Positions 1 through 12,048 of a stretch of DNA of 64,000 bases are shown here, piece by piece. The stretch comes from Henricia sp. BOLD:AAB3569 (taxonomy: Eukaryota > Echinodermata > Asteroidea > Spinulosida > Echinasteridae): positions 1,054,001 to 1,118,000 of the forward strand of contig JBBELK010000064.1 of NCBI GenBank assembly GCA_037783545.1, read 5' to 3'. A model generated the notes under the pieces. It did not search any database and was not told the DNA's origin. It worked only from the letters and a program-made list of their open reading frames with translations. A program made the position numbers and the translations under genes. Each line of letters begins with the position of its first letter. Position 1 is the first letter of the stretch.

Positions 1-2518
1 CAGTTTGTGTTGAGAAAATGGTTCATCGTGACTTTTCTCTATGTCCAACTAAATATCTTTTCCCCAAGCATATTTGTAAGCTAGACATACTCGGTTTCAC
101 TTAATGCTAAAATGTACATGTACTTAGCCCACGTCCTAAAATATTTAGGACCGTTAGTTCGAGCGTATAAAAAACAGACGGAAAAGAAATACATGTAGGC
201 CTTTCTCGGTTTGTTGATAAAGCTATTAGCTTTCGTATATGAGGTATAGACCCTTTGCACAAGCAGCCATGTTTAGGGGCAGGTTTTTCTAAACGATGTA
301 CCAATAGTTTCACAAAGCGCGTAATCGTGAATGACGCACGGCGACAATAAGATTGCCCTTACATGGCCGGCTGCCCTGGAAACATTCTAGAGAGGAATTT
401 CACATTGTTATTGAAAGTCGAGGGTCTCGGTGATTTGATTCTTTTTAAAAATTTGATTCATTTGCAAATGAAAAGCGCGTGACGTAATACAATGCATAGT
501 TCCGACCTGTCAATCAAGCCGAACCCGCGACCAATCACAACAGAGCTAGCAGACGGCGCCCACAAAGGTCAAAGTGATGCAATCATCACAAACCATCCGC
601 GATGTTCTGCCCATACAGTTTGTATGCGCCAGTGACCGGGTGAATTTTTGTTTCAATGTTGGGCGATTCGCTGTTCAAAGGTAGGAAAGCGCATTTTTAT
701 GAAAGATATGTCATCCCTGCATTACTAGCCCTTCGCTCAGTGTGTGCTACGGTAACTGTCGACCTCAAAACATAAATACCTTTGGGTTTTCTCCAATGAA
801 TCTGTGCTTTCCATGCCGAGTCCCGTTGCTTTGTACGTAGTCTCGCCATTTTTTTGCGATGGCTTGTGAGCACATAGCAACAATATCCAAGGGGGCGGAG
901 TTAACTGGGCAATCTCGGAACTATGCATTGGCTCAGCATCTGAAACGAGGCTGCCAGAGTGCTAATTTGAAATTTGTCAATATACAAGCAATCCACCAAT
1001 GAAAATACAAACAAAAATCAGATGGAATTGAAATGTATGATGCAAATTATCTTGCCTGCTGCGATTTTAATATCGGCTGGAAAGAAAACGTGTTTTAAAT
1101 AATCAACGAGTAAGCTAATACCTTTTACGGTTTAAAACTTGTTGATTCCGAAAGTCCAAGAAATCCAGGACTTGTGATTTTCAGTTTTCCTCCGGATTTG
1201 TTGTATGAAATCCCAGACATTTTCCAGTGATTATCGTGCAAGTCGATATTTTAACGGAACTGGGTTTTTCCCGTAGAGCAGACTGAGTTGGTTCACGTCG
1301 TTACAGGTCACTTATTCCCAGAAGGGAATAGAACTTTTATCATTGCACTTAAATATTCCTGCGGCTTCTACATGTGGTTCTATTGTTTTGCTCATTCTTT
1401 TACAGTACAAACATTGAGAGTTAACGACCCGTAACCGCGTGAATTCTGAAACCACTCAGGTTTTGTATGGCCAGTTCAAGCATCGGTTACCTTTAAAGCT
1501 GGGTATTCCGCAGTTTGGATTGCGCAATGCATGCGGCACCAGGAAACCTAACGTCACTTGGTATGATGCAATGTACACTGTAGATGGGGTTTCCCCATTG
1601 ATGATGTAGTGTATGCGCCCCGCGCGCCCTCGTCATTTTAACGGCGTGTGTAGCACATGTACATTTTCGCTCGTTTTGGGCGAAATGTACGTTAATAATA
1701 ATGCATGGACAGACGTACGGAAATTTGCGTAGAACCTTCCTTGCCGCATGGAGAAACATGTTGATATTGCCCTATAGGCCTATGTAAATTTCAACGCCTG
1801 ACATGAACGAAAAATGCAGTGGGCAGATAGCCGTGCGAAAACCTGGCAAGATATTCAACCGAGTACACGACGTGTGCACGCAGAAGTCGTGGAAGTCAGC
1901 TATGTAGTATGTGTAGGCCTACGTTAATTTGTGTGGAGGAAGGTTTATGGTACGAGTGGGGAATGGAGGCGGTCGTTGCTTCATTTGTTCGTGGAATTGG
2001 GTAAGTTCAAACATGGTTCAAACGTACGGCAGAGCTGGAGTAAAGATTGGTAATTGTATTCGTGACATTTATTTGTAATGCTAGTTACGTGTAACCATGC
2101 TAATAATAATATGCAAATGTAAACTGGCAAACCTTTAGTAGTAGTTGTAAAGTTATGGGTAGGCCTATCCATCGTGATTGGTATTGTACAGTGTTAGTAC
2201 ATACCTTGTTTACCACAAAGCTCGCTTCAGACATCGTGCACATGTCGCACGTGTCGAACCATGGCATAATAAATTGCATTCAGGACGACGGTTTCACGGC
2301 AGACGTCTCCGTCGTGTACTTCTGCCGTATTTAATTTTAACAATATTCAACTGGACTTGTTCATAAAGCAGAAGCACGGCCTGCCATGCGCCAGCCTATA
2401 TAGTTTGTCGGACAAACTCACGTCCTTTTTGGCGCAATTGCGTATGATAAATCCTGTCTGCACTGTAGGCCTAGGTTCATTTAATACATATAAATGTACA
2501 ATATATATACTTTGCAGT
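1..2518. other. No gene recognised
   Basis: Only short chance ORFs. AT-rich with recurrent TAGGCCTA. I see no coding signal, RNA gene or clear element boundary. Confidence 0.5.
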
Positions 2519-2550
2519 AAGCAAGCAAGCAAGCATGCATGCATGCATGG
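2519..2550. repeat. (GCAA)n(GCAT)n microsatellite
   Basis: A run of GCAA units passing directly into GCAT units. Confidence 0.85.
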
Positions 2551-2901
2551 CTTGCCATGCCACATTCTGTATCTGGAGCCTGTAATCCCAGAACTGTCCA
2601 AGCATGGAGGTAGCTTATATAGCGTAGCGCCGACAGGGGAAGTCCAGCATACAGCAGTGACTCTTGTATACGTGTGTATGTAGATTGTACTTGTTGGCTC
2701 CGCCTTCACATCGTACGGGATACGTAACTGATGGGGTGCTCGGAAATCAACAACAGACTTTGCACAGTTGTTTCGTCTGCATGCACTGACCAGCTGGACG
2801 ATGTTTTTGGGTAAGCTTGTTGTAATAATTCTTTCCAGTGCTCTGTAGATGCATACTGCTTCATTTTTATGTTACAGGACCATATTTAAACCAAAATTTA
2901 A

Positions 2902-3034
2902 AGGCACAGGTTCGTCAATGCGCGCGTGAGGCTAAATTCGTGCCACGAAATACGCAGCTCCATGCCTTTGCTATTGAGCTGCGTATTTCGTGGCACGAAT
3001 TTAGCCTCACCAGCGCATTGACGAGCCTCTGCCT
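2902..3034. mobile_element. 133-bp foldback MITE flanked by TTAA
   Basis: Almost the whole element is an inverted repeat with arms of about 60 bp and few mismatches. Ends AGGCA and TGCCT. TTAA lies on both sides (2898-2901 and 3035-3038), the target duplication expected of piggyBac-type transposition. Confidence 0.8.
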
Positions 3035-3095
3035 TTAACTGACGGCCAATTCAAACAACTATACAATAAGTATTTCGAAATTCAGATAATGTTAA

Positions 3096-3630
3096 AGATA
3101 TACAGTCCATGGTTTTAAGCAAAAACATAATTATTTTTTTCTTCGAGCAAAGTATTTATTTTATTTTAAACAGAAAAACATCATACTATGTATTTTAGAC
3201 ATCGGCAACCCTGTGAAAAACGGTATTTACGCCTTGCCTAGACTTGCACACAGCACAGGTCTGACGTGTTTGATATTTGGTGCGGTGCGTGCAGTGCGCC
3301 TCTGGAGTCAAATCTCTTTTCTCGGAAGACTTTCTGAGGAAACAGAAGAAAACAGATTGGACATACCGGTCTGGACGGCGCACTGTGCGCTGCACGTTGC
3401 AGACCGAGGGGAGGTCAGAATTTGGCAAGTATACGCCTTGAATTTTTGGCGGACCGCCAATAATTCGAAATATTGACAGTAATAATATTGTTCGATAACT
3501 AAACGTTGGTCGTTTTTTTTTTCGTTGATGTCTCATTTGAAAGCGAATAACTTTTATATTTCTAGAAAATTATCGATTAGAAAATATATATATATATATA
3601 TATATATATTTCGAGATGCCACACCTAAAA
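3096..3630. mobile_element. TTAA element, second copy of the 26255-27186 family, truncated
   Basis: Starts at TTAA (3092-3095) followed by AGATATACAGTCC. Its reverse complement matches 26255-27186 with the nested MITE removed. The far terminal repeat is missing and a (TA)n run lies at about 3584-3609. The long ORFs inside are antisense shadows of repeat sequence. Confidence 0.7.
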
Positions 3631-3843
3631 TCTTTGAGCAAAATTAATTTACAAAACAATTTCCAAGTACATGTATATGTATTTGTACTTTATTATAATC
3701 GTCTGCATGACATTACCAAACATCTGAATGGTGTATACGTATGTGCATGTACGTTTTGCAATTCGCTCTTTGCACGGTACCGCCATACTGGCTAAACAGC
3801 AAGGTTATAAATGCAAGAACAATGACTCCTTCGCGTCGTTGCT

Positions 3844-4329
3844 ATCCCAGACAGCAAGCCAACCATGGGTTACATGGTGCAGGTTTTTGTGGAGCATAAA
3901 TAGAAGTCGCGCATAAAGATAATGTATGAGTAAGTAGTGTATGTAATGAGTAAGTAGTGTATGAGTAGTGTATGAGTAGTGTATGAGTATCGATAAATAT
4001 GTATGAGTAATGTATGGGGCGTCAGGAAAAGACGTCTTTTGGCTTTGCATACGACCCCACAAAGACGTTAATAAGACGTCAATAAGACGTCAATAATTTA
4101 CGTCTGCCGTTGAGCCAGCATTGAATTGACGTGGAAATAAGGTTGGGAATTGAGCGATATGACGTTTGTCCAACGTTAACGCCAACTTATAAACAACGTT
4201 GTGCCAACGTTATTCGGAAGTGCAACTTTACGTTGAAACAACGTCACTTTCTAACGTTGGTCCAACGTTTCTTCATGAATTACTGACGTTGATCCAACGT
4301 TGGGGTAACGTAAGTTTGCTGTCTGGGAT
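3844..4329. mobile_element. Short element with 14-bp ends and internal ACGTT repeats
   Basis: Ends ATCCCAGACAGCAA and its exact complement. The interior has an 11-bp GTATGAGTAGT-like tandem (about 3922-3990), GACGTC repeats, and many spaced AACGTT units. No clear target duplication. Confidence 0.6.
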
Positions 4330-5176
4330 GTCGGTTATTGTGACGTAGTCGCCCATGGTGTTGAAGTTTGCATATAGAGCCTCATTTTGAACGCAACTCA
4401 TCTTCCTGTCGCAATGGTATTAAATGAACAGTCAGGAAATTTTTCAATGGATACGTATCTTTATTCAGATGACCCGCGTTTAGCTTTTAGCGAAATATAG
4501 TTAAATCTTCCTTCAGGAACATCTATACTGCGTACACAAGTACACGATAAAATAATATACATGTACATAAAAAAGATCTCCCCCATAAGAATTGTGGTAA
4601 TTGTCGGCTACGATTTTTGAAATGATTTTTTTAAACAAAGCCTGAGCCAACGGAAAGGTCGAATTATAAGTATGATTATGTCTCATTCTGAAATTCTTGA
4701 GTAATGGATACTGATAGGTGTGCTACTTAAGGCAATCTAATTCACAAACATGTTTTTTTTCAATGTCGCTAGCTGATACAACGCACGAGATGATTGGTCG
4801 AACAGCCCAGGGGTACGGGTCTAATACAGCCTAGATAAACTCGATGCAGCAAGGGTTTTGTGGAACTCGGTGTGGATCGACAGGAAGATGAACGCAACCG
4901 TGCAAAGAGCCCATAGACTGTCACTTTCTAATGCTATGGTACTTCACTTCATGGTACTTCACTTTAGGTCGCCGTGGCAACCATGTGATTAATATATTCT
5001 CTTTGTTTAAGCTCAAACGAGTTCAGACTTTGAAAGTAAATTGGCGTTGTAATTTAACCCTAACATTCCTCAATTCTCCAAAATCAATATGATTTTACAT
5101 ACACCTAGGGAGTTAGGGTTAATACGTAAAGCCATTTGACACAAAACTATACAAGGTTGATTCCAGCTTACCTCTG
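4330..5176. other. No gene recognised
   Basis: AT-rich spacer with a short segment near 4865-4915 repeating sequence near 4380-4410. Nothing else identified. Confidence 0.4.
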
Positions 5177-5986
5177 CAGGGTGGATAACAAAAACGAAAC
5201 CGAGATATATATATCGCTAATTGTAACTGAAGTAGGGTACGTATGAATGAACGGGAGATATAATCTGTTAGGGTGGAATCTCCTCTTTAAAATGACACAG
5301 GGATCAAGTCATTATGTTTTCGGTTGACTGAGCAGTGACCAGTGTTATGCAAGGGTCTACTTGTGGATTTGCGCCACTTTCTTTAATGCATGGCATAGCC
5401 TTTTAGGACGCCGGACCAAGTATCCAGTAGCCAAGGACGCCTCGGTAAAAATGTTATTGGGGAAAAACCTGCATTTTTTTAAACAGAACATTCAGTCCTA
5501 CATGAGAATGCAGCAAGTTTTTTGTTGAGTCCAAGGTCTGGGCGAAGGAGAACTGGTCGGAAATCCGACAACATTAATGCAATCATAGACAAAATGTTTT
5601 AGCCGGGACTGGCCCTAACCATGTTCAACACAATTGTTCGGTGGTACCCTTTCAAAATTGTGGCTATTAAGACATCAACTGCTTTCTGGCGATCTTTAGA
5701 GGCATCTGATGTTTAGCCAATGGATACTTGATCGTCCAAACAGGCCATGCCATGGTTCAGGCCATAACTGGACGCCATTGAAGAAAGTGGCGCAAATCCC
5801 AAACTAGACCCTTGCATAACATTGATCACTGCTCAGTCAACCGGAAACATAATGACTTGATCAGGGTGTCATTTTAAAGAGGAGATTCCACCCTAACAGA
5901 TCATATCTCCCGTTCATTCATACGTGCCCTACTTCAGTCAAAATTAGCGACAATATCTCGGTTTCGGTTTTTTTTTATCCACCCTG
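5177..5986. mobile_element. 810-bp foldback element
   Basis: Ends CAGGGTGGAT and ATCCACCCTG. Arms of over 200 bp (about 5177-5395 and 5765-5986) pair almost throughout, and the complementarity continues towards the centre. No coding capacity. Confidence 0.8.
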
Positions 5987-6624
5987 TATAAATGGATGGT
6001 TGCTTCCCTAAAACGGTTGGATTCGATTCACAAGCATGTTCTTCCACACATCGGAAAGAAAGAATATATCTGAAATCGATGTCCGAAATTCCTGTTTTAC
6101 TATATAAAAAAATACATTTTTACACATTCTATGCGTGTGTCTTCGGTATATTTATTCCTACATCCCTCACATTATTTTAAATTTATAACCTCTTTCTACT
6201 TGAAGTCCACACTCTCTCCTTCGATGCATGTTTGAATTTTTCTTTTTCATATCGCACTTTTTTCGATATGATTTGACGAGCATATTGGTGATTTCTGACG
6301 AGCATATTATTGCTGATCTGCCCTTTTGTCCATCACCAATGACAGATTGGTTTCCTTGAACGCCTCTTTGCACGCGTTCGATAGCTAGGTCACCGTTGAG
6401 AGTCGGTTCTACAAAATAATGTATACTGCTCCGTATATGGGTTGAGAATCAGTTATGTTTCTTCAATCTGGTCTCTACTACAATATTTGGTATGGTGCCC
6501 AATCACCATTGTGGAATGAAACAACTGAAATGCTGTGGCGGATCCAGCCTTATTAAAATACAGGAATACAATAGATTTCAGGGGGTCCGACCCCCTGAAT
6601 TCCATTCGAGAGTTCGATCGTAGG

Positions 6625-7690
6625 CTGATGGGAGCCCACATTGACTTCAAGAAAGCGTTCGTCAGTGGGCTCTGCGGGATCCCCGCTTAGTTGTATTCGG
6701 GAACAGAGAGTGCAGTAAAGTGCGGTGGTGGCGTCTCTGACCTTTTTCAAGTAGGCATATACTGGAGAAAGGCAGGGATGCGTATTGGCCCCGACACTTT
6801 TCAACACCTGCATGGACTGGATTATGGGACGGACATTGGGAAGGGCCGACTGTGGAGTGTCGTCCGGAGATGTTCAGATATATAGACTTTGCCGACGACA
6901 CTGATCTTTGCCGAGACGATAGAGATTATGATAGGGGCACTGGAGACACTGAGCGTGGAGGCAGAGAGGCTTGGATTACGAGTATCCTGGATCAAGACCA
7001 AGATTTTCGGTGACCTTCTGGATGCTGCTGTCGAATCTCGTCTTGCATCGGGTGAGAGTGTTGAGATCGTGGACAGTTTCACTTACCTCGGCAGCATGGT
7101 TCATCGCTCCGCAACTATAGCTAGGCTGACGTTATTCGGCGTCTAGGCCTAGCGCAGGGAGTGATGAGCTTGCTAAATAAGACTGTTTAGCGCTCTCGGC
7201 ATCTGAGCAGATGGACAAAAGTCCGAGTCTTCCGCTCGCTGGTCCTGCCGGGCTTGCTTTACGCAAGTAAAACGTGGACCTTGACCAGTAGGTTGAGGCA
7301 ACGACTGGACGCCTTCCCGACTACTTCCCTTCGTCGCATCTTCGGGTACCGCTGGATAGACTGTGTCGAACCGGGAGGTGCTCGATAGGATGCGGATGGT
7401 GAGGGTCACCTGCTTGATCTGAGAGCGACAGCTCCGCCTCTACGGCCACGTGGCTCGCTTCTCCCCGTTGGATCCGGCGAATCGGATCCTCAGAGCCAAT
7501 TAAGGACCTATAAGGGGCCGGGATGGAGGCGACCTGTTGGTCGACCCCTTGCGTCGTGGTTGGCTCACCTGGGGGATACCTAGAGGGGTGGGAGATGGGC
7601 CCGGCGCAGGCACGACCGATCGCTATAAGGAGACCAGAGGGGTGGGAAGGAAGGTGAATGCGGCGAAGTGCCGCCGCGGCACGTGCTCCA
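6625..7690 (+). pseudogene. LINE reverse transcriptase remnant (LINE B)
   Basis: The translated frames, with frameshifts and stops, give reverse transcriptase landmarks in order: HIDFKKAF near 6640, RQGCVLAPTLFN near 6770, FADDT near 6885 followed at once by a frameshift into IFAETIEIMIGALE, then VDSFTYLGSM near 7070 and a degenerate YASKTWTLTSRLRQRLD. The catalytic FADD is present, but the 5' part, including any endonuclease, is absent and there is an internal deletion after KKAF. It is a dead copy. Its 3' end abuts an oppositely oriented LINE at about 7690. Confidence 0.8.
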
Positions 7691-9121
7691 ACACCTGACA
7701 TGACCGAGAAATGGTAAAAACTGCAGCCTAATTGTTTTACTCCTGTACGAATAGTGAAAGTGTCGGTCTTGGTGTTGCCACATACCACTGTAAAATCGAA
7801 GTCTGTATACAGAAGCTTGGTGACGCTCACGAGCTTTAGAGGTATGCCATCATGTCTCATTATCTTCCACAGAGAATCACGCTGGATGCTATCAAAAGCC
7901 TTTTCGAAATCAATAAAATTTGCATAGACCTGGCTTTTCTATTTGACACTCTGTTCATGGATTTGATTAAGAGATAAAATCTGACACAGCACCCACCTTT
8001 CCTGAACCATGCTTGTTATTGCCTCAAACAATATCTACTGATTTTTGTAGGCGGCGCAGTAGAATATGACTGAAGACTTCACATGTGGATGATAGTAGTG
8101 TAATGCATGCCTCTCCAATTATTACAATCGGTGATGTCACCCATTTTGAAGCAATTTCACCTATCCAGATTTCTCTGGAAGCTTCCGTCAAGTTTTGTTA
8201 GGTCGTCTGCTCATCAGCTTTTAGCATCTCTACACTCACTCTATCTGCCCCAGGAGCCGTATGTACCATTCTTCGTTGCTCCGATGGAGTCTTTCACTGC
8301 CTCAAAACTCGGACAATTCATGTTGATGTCCAAATCTACCTCTGCCGGTTTGATGTCTGCTCTAAGACGAGGTTCCTTTCTATTCAAGATGCTCTCAAAA
8401 TGTTCTTTCCATAATCTTCTCCTCGTTCTTTGTGATTGGCTTTCCATCTTTGTCTAAAGTTGCAAATCGATGCTTCACCGGTCTTGTATCCACCTTTTAG
8501 ATATCTGGTGATTCTTTACGAGGTCCCCATATATCCTGTCTTTCTGCTGCCTCTTCAGCCTTTTTGGCAATATCTTTGATGTATTTCCTCTTCTTAATTC
8601 TTATTTGCAAAGGAGTACCGTTTCCTCAGCTGATCTTTCTTTCTTTGAGATTTAACGTGGTTTACTTGCTGTTTTACTTTCTTCCTCTCTTCAATCTTTT
8701 CCCAAGTTATAGCCGAGCTTTTCCTCAGCAACGTCATGCAAGAATATAGGCCTACATTAAATCCTGCAAGGACGGATCTTTCTTGTTCATCAAGATATAT
8801 TTTGTAATTCGAATAGAAAGTCTCTTTTGATTCTAGAGTCTTTGAGTTTGGTCACGTCGAAAGTGGGTTATCTCTCAGACTTGTGTTTTTTTGCTCTTAG
8901 ATTGAGTTTGATTTTTACCCAGAAGTAAAGGATGATCTCATCCGATCAGTAGCAAGTCGTGTCTCGGAATATTCTGGATGACGTCTTGCAACGGGTCATC
9001 GAAAGAACGTTTGCTTCCGTTGGTGCATAACATGTTATGATTGAAAGCTTGGCAAATTTAAAATAAGAACGGGCGTTCAAGCTCATTTCACACAATAAGT
9101 GCCATGCATTCTATAGGAGAG
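7691..9121 (-). pseudogene. LINE A, endonuclease C-terminal part and reverse transcriptase, degenerate
   Basis: Read from right to left: KLSIITCYAPTE near 9030 and IPRHDLLLIG near 8960 (APE-type endonuclease), a basic spacer, LWKEHFESILNRKEP near 8400, then FEKAFDSIQRDSLWKIMRHDGIP near 7850-7920 and a damaged RQGC box (KQLGC) near 7725. Many stops. This is the downstream half of an element whose upstream half lies at 10930-11320; the two halves are separated by the LTR element at 9122-10929. Confidence 0.8.
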
Positions 9122-9184
9122 TGTAATATATTTCTATATATGCAACAGGTGTTTCGTATTTCACTTTCCACTCATAACTTTCCC
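9122..9184 (+). repeat. Partial 5' LTR fragment
   Basis: Matches the first ~63 bp of the LTR at 10658, with small indels, then switches abruptly to integrase coding sequence. Confidence 0.8.
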
Positions 9185-9472
9185 ACCGAAAGGCCGAACG
9201 CGAGTGCTACAGTATGCCACGAAGGTCACCCTGGCATGGCCCGCATGAAAGGCCTAGCCAGAGGAGTTGTCTGGTGGCCTACGATGGACGCCGACATTGA
9301 GAATCAAGTTCGACAATGCCATAATTGCCAGCAGGATCAGCCCATGCCGCCAAGAAATGAGTTGCATCCATGGAAGTGGTCTGCTCGCCCATGGTCGCGA
9401 TTGCATATCGACTATGCTGGACCATTCATGAACAAAATGTTCTTGATCGTGGTTGACGCAACGACTATTATA
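9185..9472 (+). pseudogene. Gypsy integrase, N-terminal part
   Basis: Open in the frame of 9104. Contains the zinc-binding region (CHEGHPGMARMK, VWWPTMDADIE, CHNCQQ) and the first catalytic Asp in LHIDYAGPF (codon 9410-9412). It is cut at VVDA by a 146-bp MITE. The frame resumes at 9619. Confidence 0.85.
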
Positions 9473-9618
9473 AAGCGGGCCTCCCACTGCGATTTTTGTC
9501 ACGAATTTCCTACGATACGATTACCAGGGACTGTCTGTAGACTCTACACCCAATCGTACTTAATCGTAGCGAATCGTAGGAAATTCGTGGCAAAAATCGC
9601 ACAGTGGGAGGCCCGCTT
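9473..9618. mobile_element. 146-bp MITE inside the integrase
   Basis: Terminal inverted repeats begin AAGCGGGCCTCCCACTG and extend about 45 bp each side with few mismatches. It separates the first and second catalytic Asp of the integrase and breaks the frame. Confidence 0.85.
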
Positions 9619-10557
9619 AAGTGGTTGAAAGTTTTTCCACTTAACGCCGCAACATCACACTGGACCACCGAAAGGCTTCGAGGTTGTTTCGCAACGCACG
9701 GATTGCCGGAGAAAATCGTAAGCGATAACGGCACGCCATTCACGAGAGCCGAATTTCGCGAGTTCACGACAAGAAACGGAATTCCCCACATTCGCACGTC
9801 ACCATACCATCCGTCCTCCAACGGACTAGCTGAAAGAGCGGTACGCACTTTCAAGAACGCGATGAAACGCATAGACTCGGAAACAGTCGAAACCAAAGTC
9901 TCAAGGTTTCTGTTCTCCTACCGGATAACCCCGCATACATCTACCGGGTTATCACCATCCGAAATGCTAACGGGAAGACGTCTACGCTTTCGCTTTGACC
10001 TACTTCGTCCTGATGTTGGGAAACGCGTGGACAGTCATCAAGAAAAACAAAAACAACATCACGACAAACGCGCGAAGCCACGTTCATTCGCAACTGGAGA
10101 GAAAGTTTTCGTGCGCAACTTCACCAAAACCGGTTACAAGTGGTTACAAAGTACCATCGTCAGTCGTATTGGATCAGTGTCATACAAAGTTCGCCTAAAA
10201 CACAATGATTGCATAATTGATCGACACGCCGACCACCTGCGGGGAAAACAGCAACCGCCAACCGAATTTCAACCCGCTTCGCAAGCACAGAGTGATGCTG
10301 AGGACATTGACATTAGACTTGATACCACACCACCACCTCAGCTCCCTCCAATACACGGCAACCCTACAGCCGCGCGGTACCTAACCCACAAGCTCCGCCC
10401 ACTACTGACCAATCTGGTTTACAACCATCTCAACCTGATCGTAAATATCCAACCCGCGATCGTCACCCACCGAATCGCTTTAGTTTCCCAAATGCAGTTG
10501 CGCAGAATAATCCCTTGTGAATACTGGATAGTCTACCCCTGCACTTGTAAATCATAG
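9619..10557 (+). pseudogene. Gypsy integrase, core and C-terminal part
   Basis: Continuous frame starting KWLKVFPL. The second catalytic Asp is in IVSDNGTPF (codon 9724-9726) and the Glu in NGLAERAVRTFK (codon 9832-9834). A GPY/F-like C-terminal module follows (IVSRIGSVSYKVRL, ADHLRG). The DDE triad is intact apart from the MITE, and this part is free of stops to 10555, so the copy is fairly recent. Confidence 0.87.
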
Positions 10558-10644
10558 TTGTGTATTAATAAATATAATGTTTAGTAGAATTAGTTGCATC
10601 AAAAACACGATGAACAGTTTGGACATTTGCAATAAGTCACACTA

Positions 10645-10657
10645 TAGGGAGGAGGAG
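10645..10657 (+). other. Polypurine tract
   Basis: TAGGGAGGAGGAG ends exactly where the LTR TGTAAT begins, the normal plus-strand primer position. A shorter similar tract (ATAGGAGAG) precedes the LTR fragment at 9122. Confidence 0.75.
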
Positions 10658-10929
10658 TGTAATATATTTCTATATGCAACAGATATGTTTCGTATTTCAC
10701 TTTCCACTCATAACTTTCCCCAAGATCTCAAGGAGTATAAGCCAGCCATAAAGGCTTTGATCTTTGATTTCTTTTATTTCTATGCTTGTGTATATATTAT
10801 ATATCACTATATCGCTGACCAGTATGCCACGTAGTCAGAAAGTAGTATATTTGTTCGCTCTCTAATAAAGTTTTTTCTCGACTTGTGTGCTTGTTTTATT
10901 CATTTAAAACATCCACTCGGTCCATTACA
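10658..10929 (+). repeat. 3' LTR, 272 bp
   Basis: TGTAAT...ATTACA ends, preceded by a polypurine tract, with an AATAAA-type signal near 10864. Confidence 0.85.
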
Positions 10930-11320
10930 GAGATCTTTTCACTTCTTTTGTCGATGGTAGTGCTACTCCTTGGTGAATTCCATCTTCTCTTCCAGAGTAG
11001 AGAAGTGTATGTCCGGATTTCAGTTTCTGTCGTCCATTTCCTGTCCATCTTGCCTCACTGATGCCCAAGATGTCGGTGTTGTATGTCTCGGCCCCTGACT
11101 TGAGTTTAAGTCTTCCCGTTTAAAACATCGTTTGTACACGTTCCAACATTCAACATTAATGACGTGTTTGGGCTTTAGAGGGTGTGCCATCCGATTGTCA
11201 GCTTGCTTTCGGGTTAGGGTGCCATCCGTCTTTCGTGCAGTCTTTTGCTGTTCCTTTCCTTCGGCCACAGTTAAGTGTTTTGGTATCTGTTTCTTTCGGG
11301 AAACTATTAGACTGGTTTAG
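10930..11320 (-). pseudogene. LINE A, N-terminal endonuclease part
   Basis: Right to left: HVINVECWNVYKRCF near 11150 (family pattern NVGTWNVRTM), then DILGISEARWTGNGRQKL near 11030 and GVALPSTKEVKRS near 10940. These are N-terminal blocks of the APE-type endonuclease. The frame resumes at 9121 leftward once the LTR element is discounted. Confidence 0.78.
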
Positions 11321-12048
11321 TCTCGGCTCTCACTCAAGACCTCCCTGACTAATTGGTTGAACCTGCCTGGGGTATGCACCGCAGACAGTATGATGAGCTC
11401 ACCGGGCCATACAAGCTTATATACCACTGTAAGGTACAGCCCACGGATTCTGTTATGTATCCACTGCATTTCCACCTTCCGCACTGCTATGTCTGGTGTT
11501 CATGTGCATATTAGAGCCTCTTCGCCGCGTGCGGCCATCTTTGCAACACCAAAACAGTTAATTTCTCAAAATGACTATTGTCGTGAACTTATGATACTTT
11601 GGCAACCAACACCATGTGCACTTTCGACGTTCATCTGATCTATTATTTTGAAGATTTGGCAAGGAAAACCCCAGTGCCCAGTATTCTTGGTTAAATTGTA
11701 TGCAACGATTTGCATAGAAATAATCACACACAAAATGTTCTTGTGTTGTGGTATTTCTTATGTACATGTATTTAGTAATTTGATCTTATTCATGCTTCAC
11801 TGTAAACATTTCATTTTTTTTAACGATTTTATTTTTTGAATGAACGAGTTCCGTAGGACTTGAACACGGGCCAAGCGAACGGTTTTGATTAAACAAACAA
11901 AATCTTTATTATTTCTTTAATTAAATGAAAGTGGAGATTGCCAACGTGAAATAATAGACCGTATATCGCGCGAATAGCTGCCATAGCTATATCGCGCGAA
12001 TAGCTGCACTTACATTTTGTCAACGAAGCACAAAATGTGCAACCTTAA
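11321..12048. other. No gene recognised
   Basis: AT-rich spacer. A 20-bp motif containing ATATCGCGCGAATAGCTGC is repeated in tandem near 11962-12008. No coding signal. Confidence 0.4.

Larger units (their letters stand above)
9122..10929 (+). mobile_element. Gypsy-type LTR retrotransposon remnant, internally deleted
   Basis: A 272-bp LTR with TGTAAT/ATTACA ends lies at 10658-10929. Only its first ~63 bp are present at 9122-9184, joined directly to integrase sequence; the rest of the 5' LTR, gag, protease, reverse transcriptase and RNase H are missing. The flanks are GAGAG (left) and GAGAT (right), consistent with a 5-bp target duplication. The host sequence is LINE A on the minus strand, so this insertion is younger than LINE A. 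Confidence 0.85.

Noticed and set aside
3195-3536. Overlapping ORFs of 87-113 codons on both strands
   Set aside because: They lie in a TTAA element whose other copy does not keep the frames.
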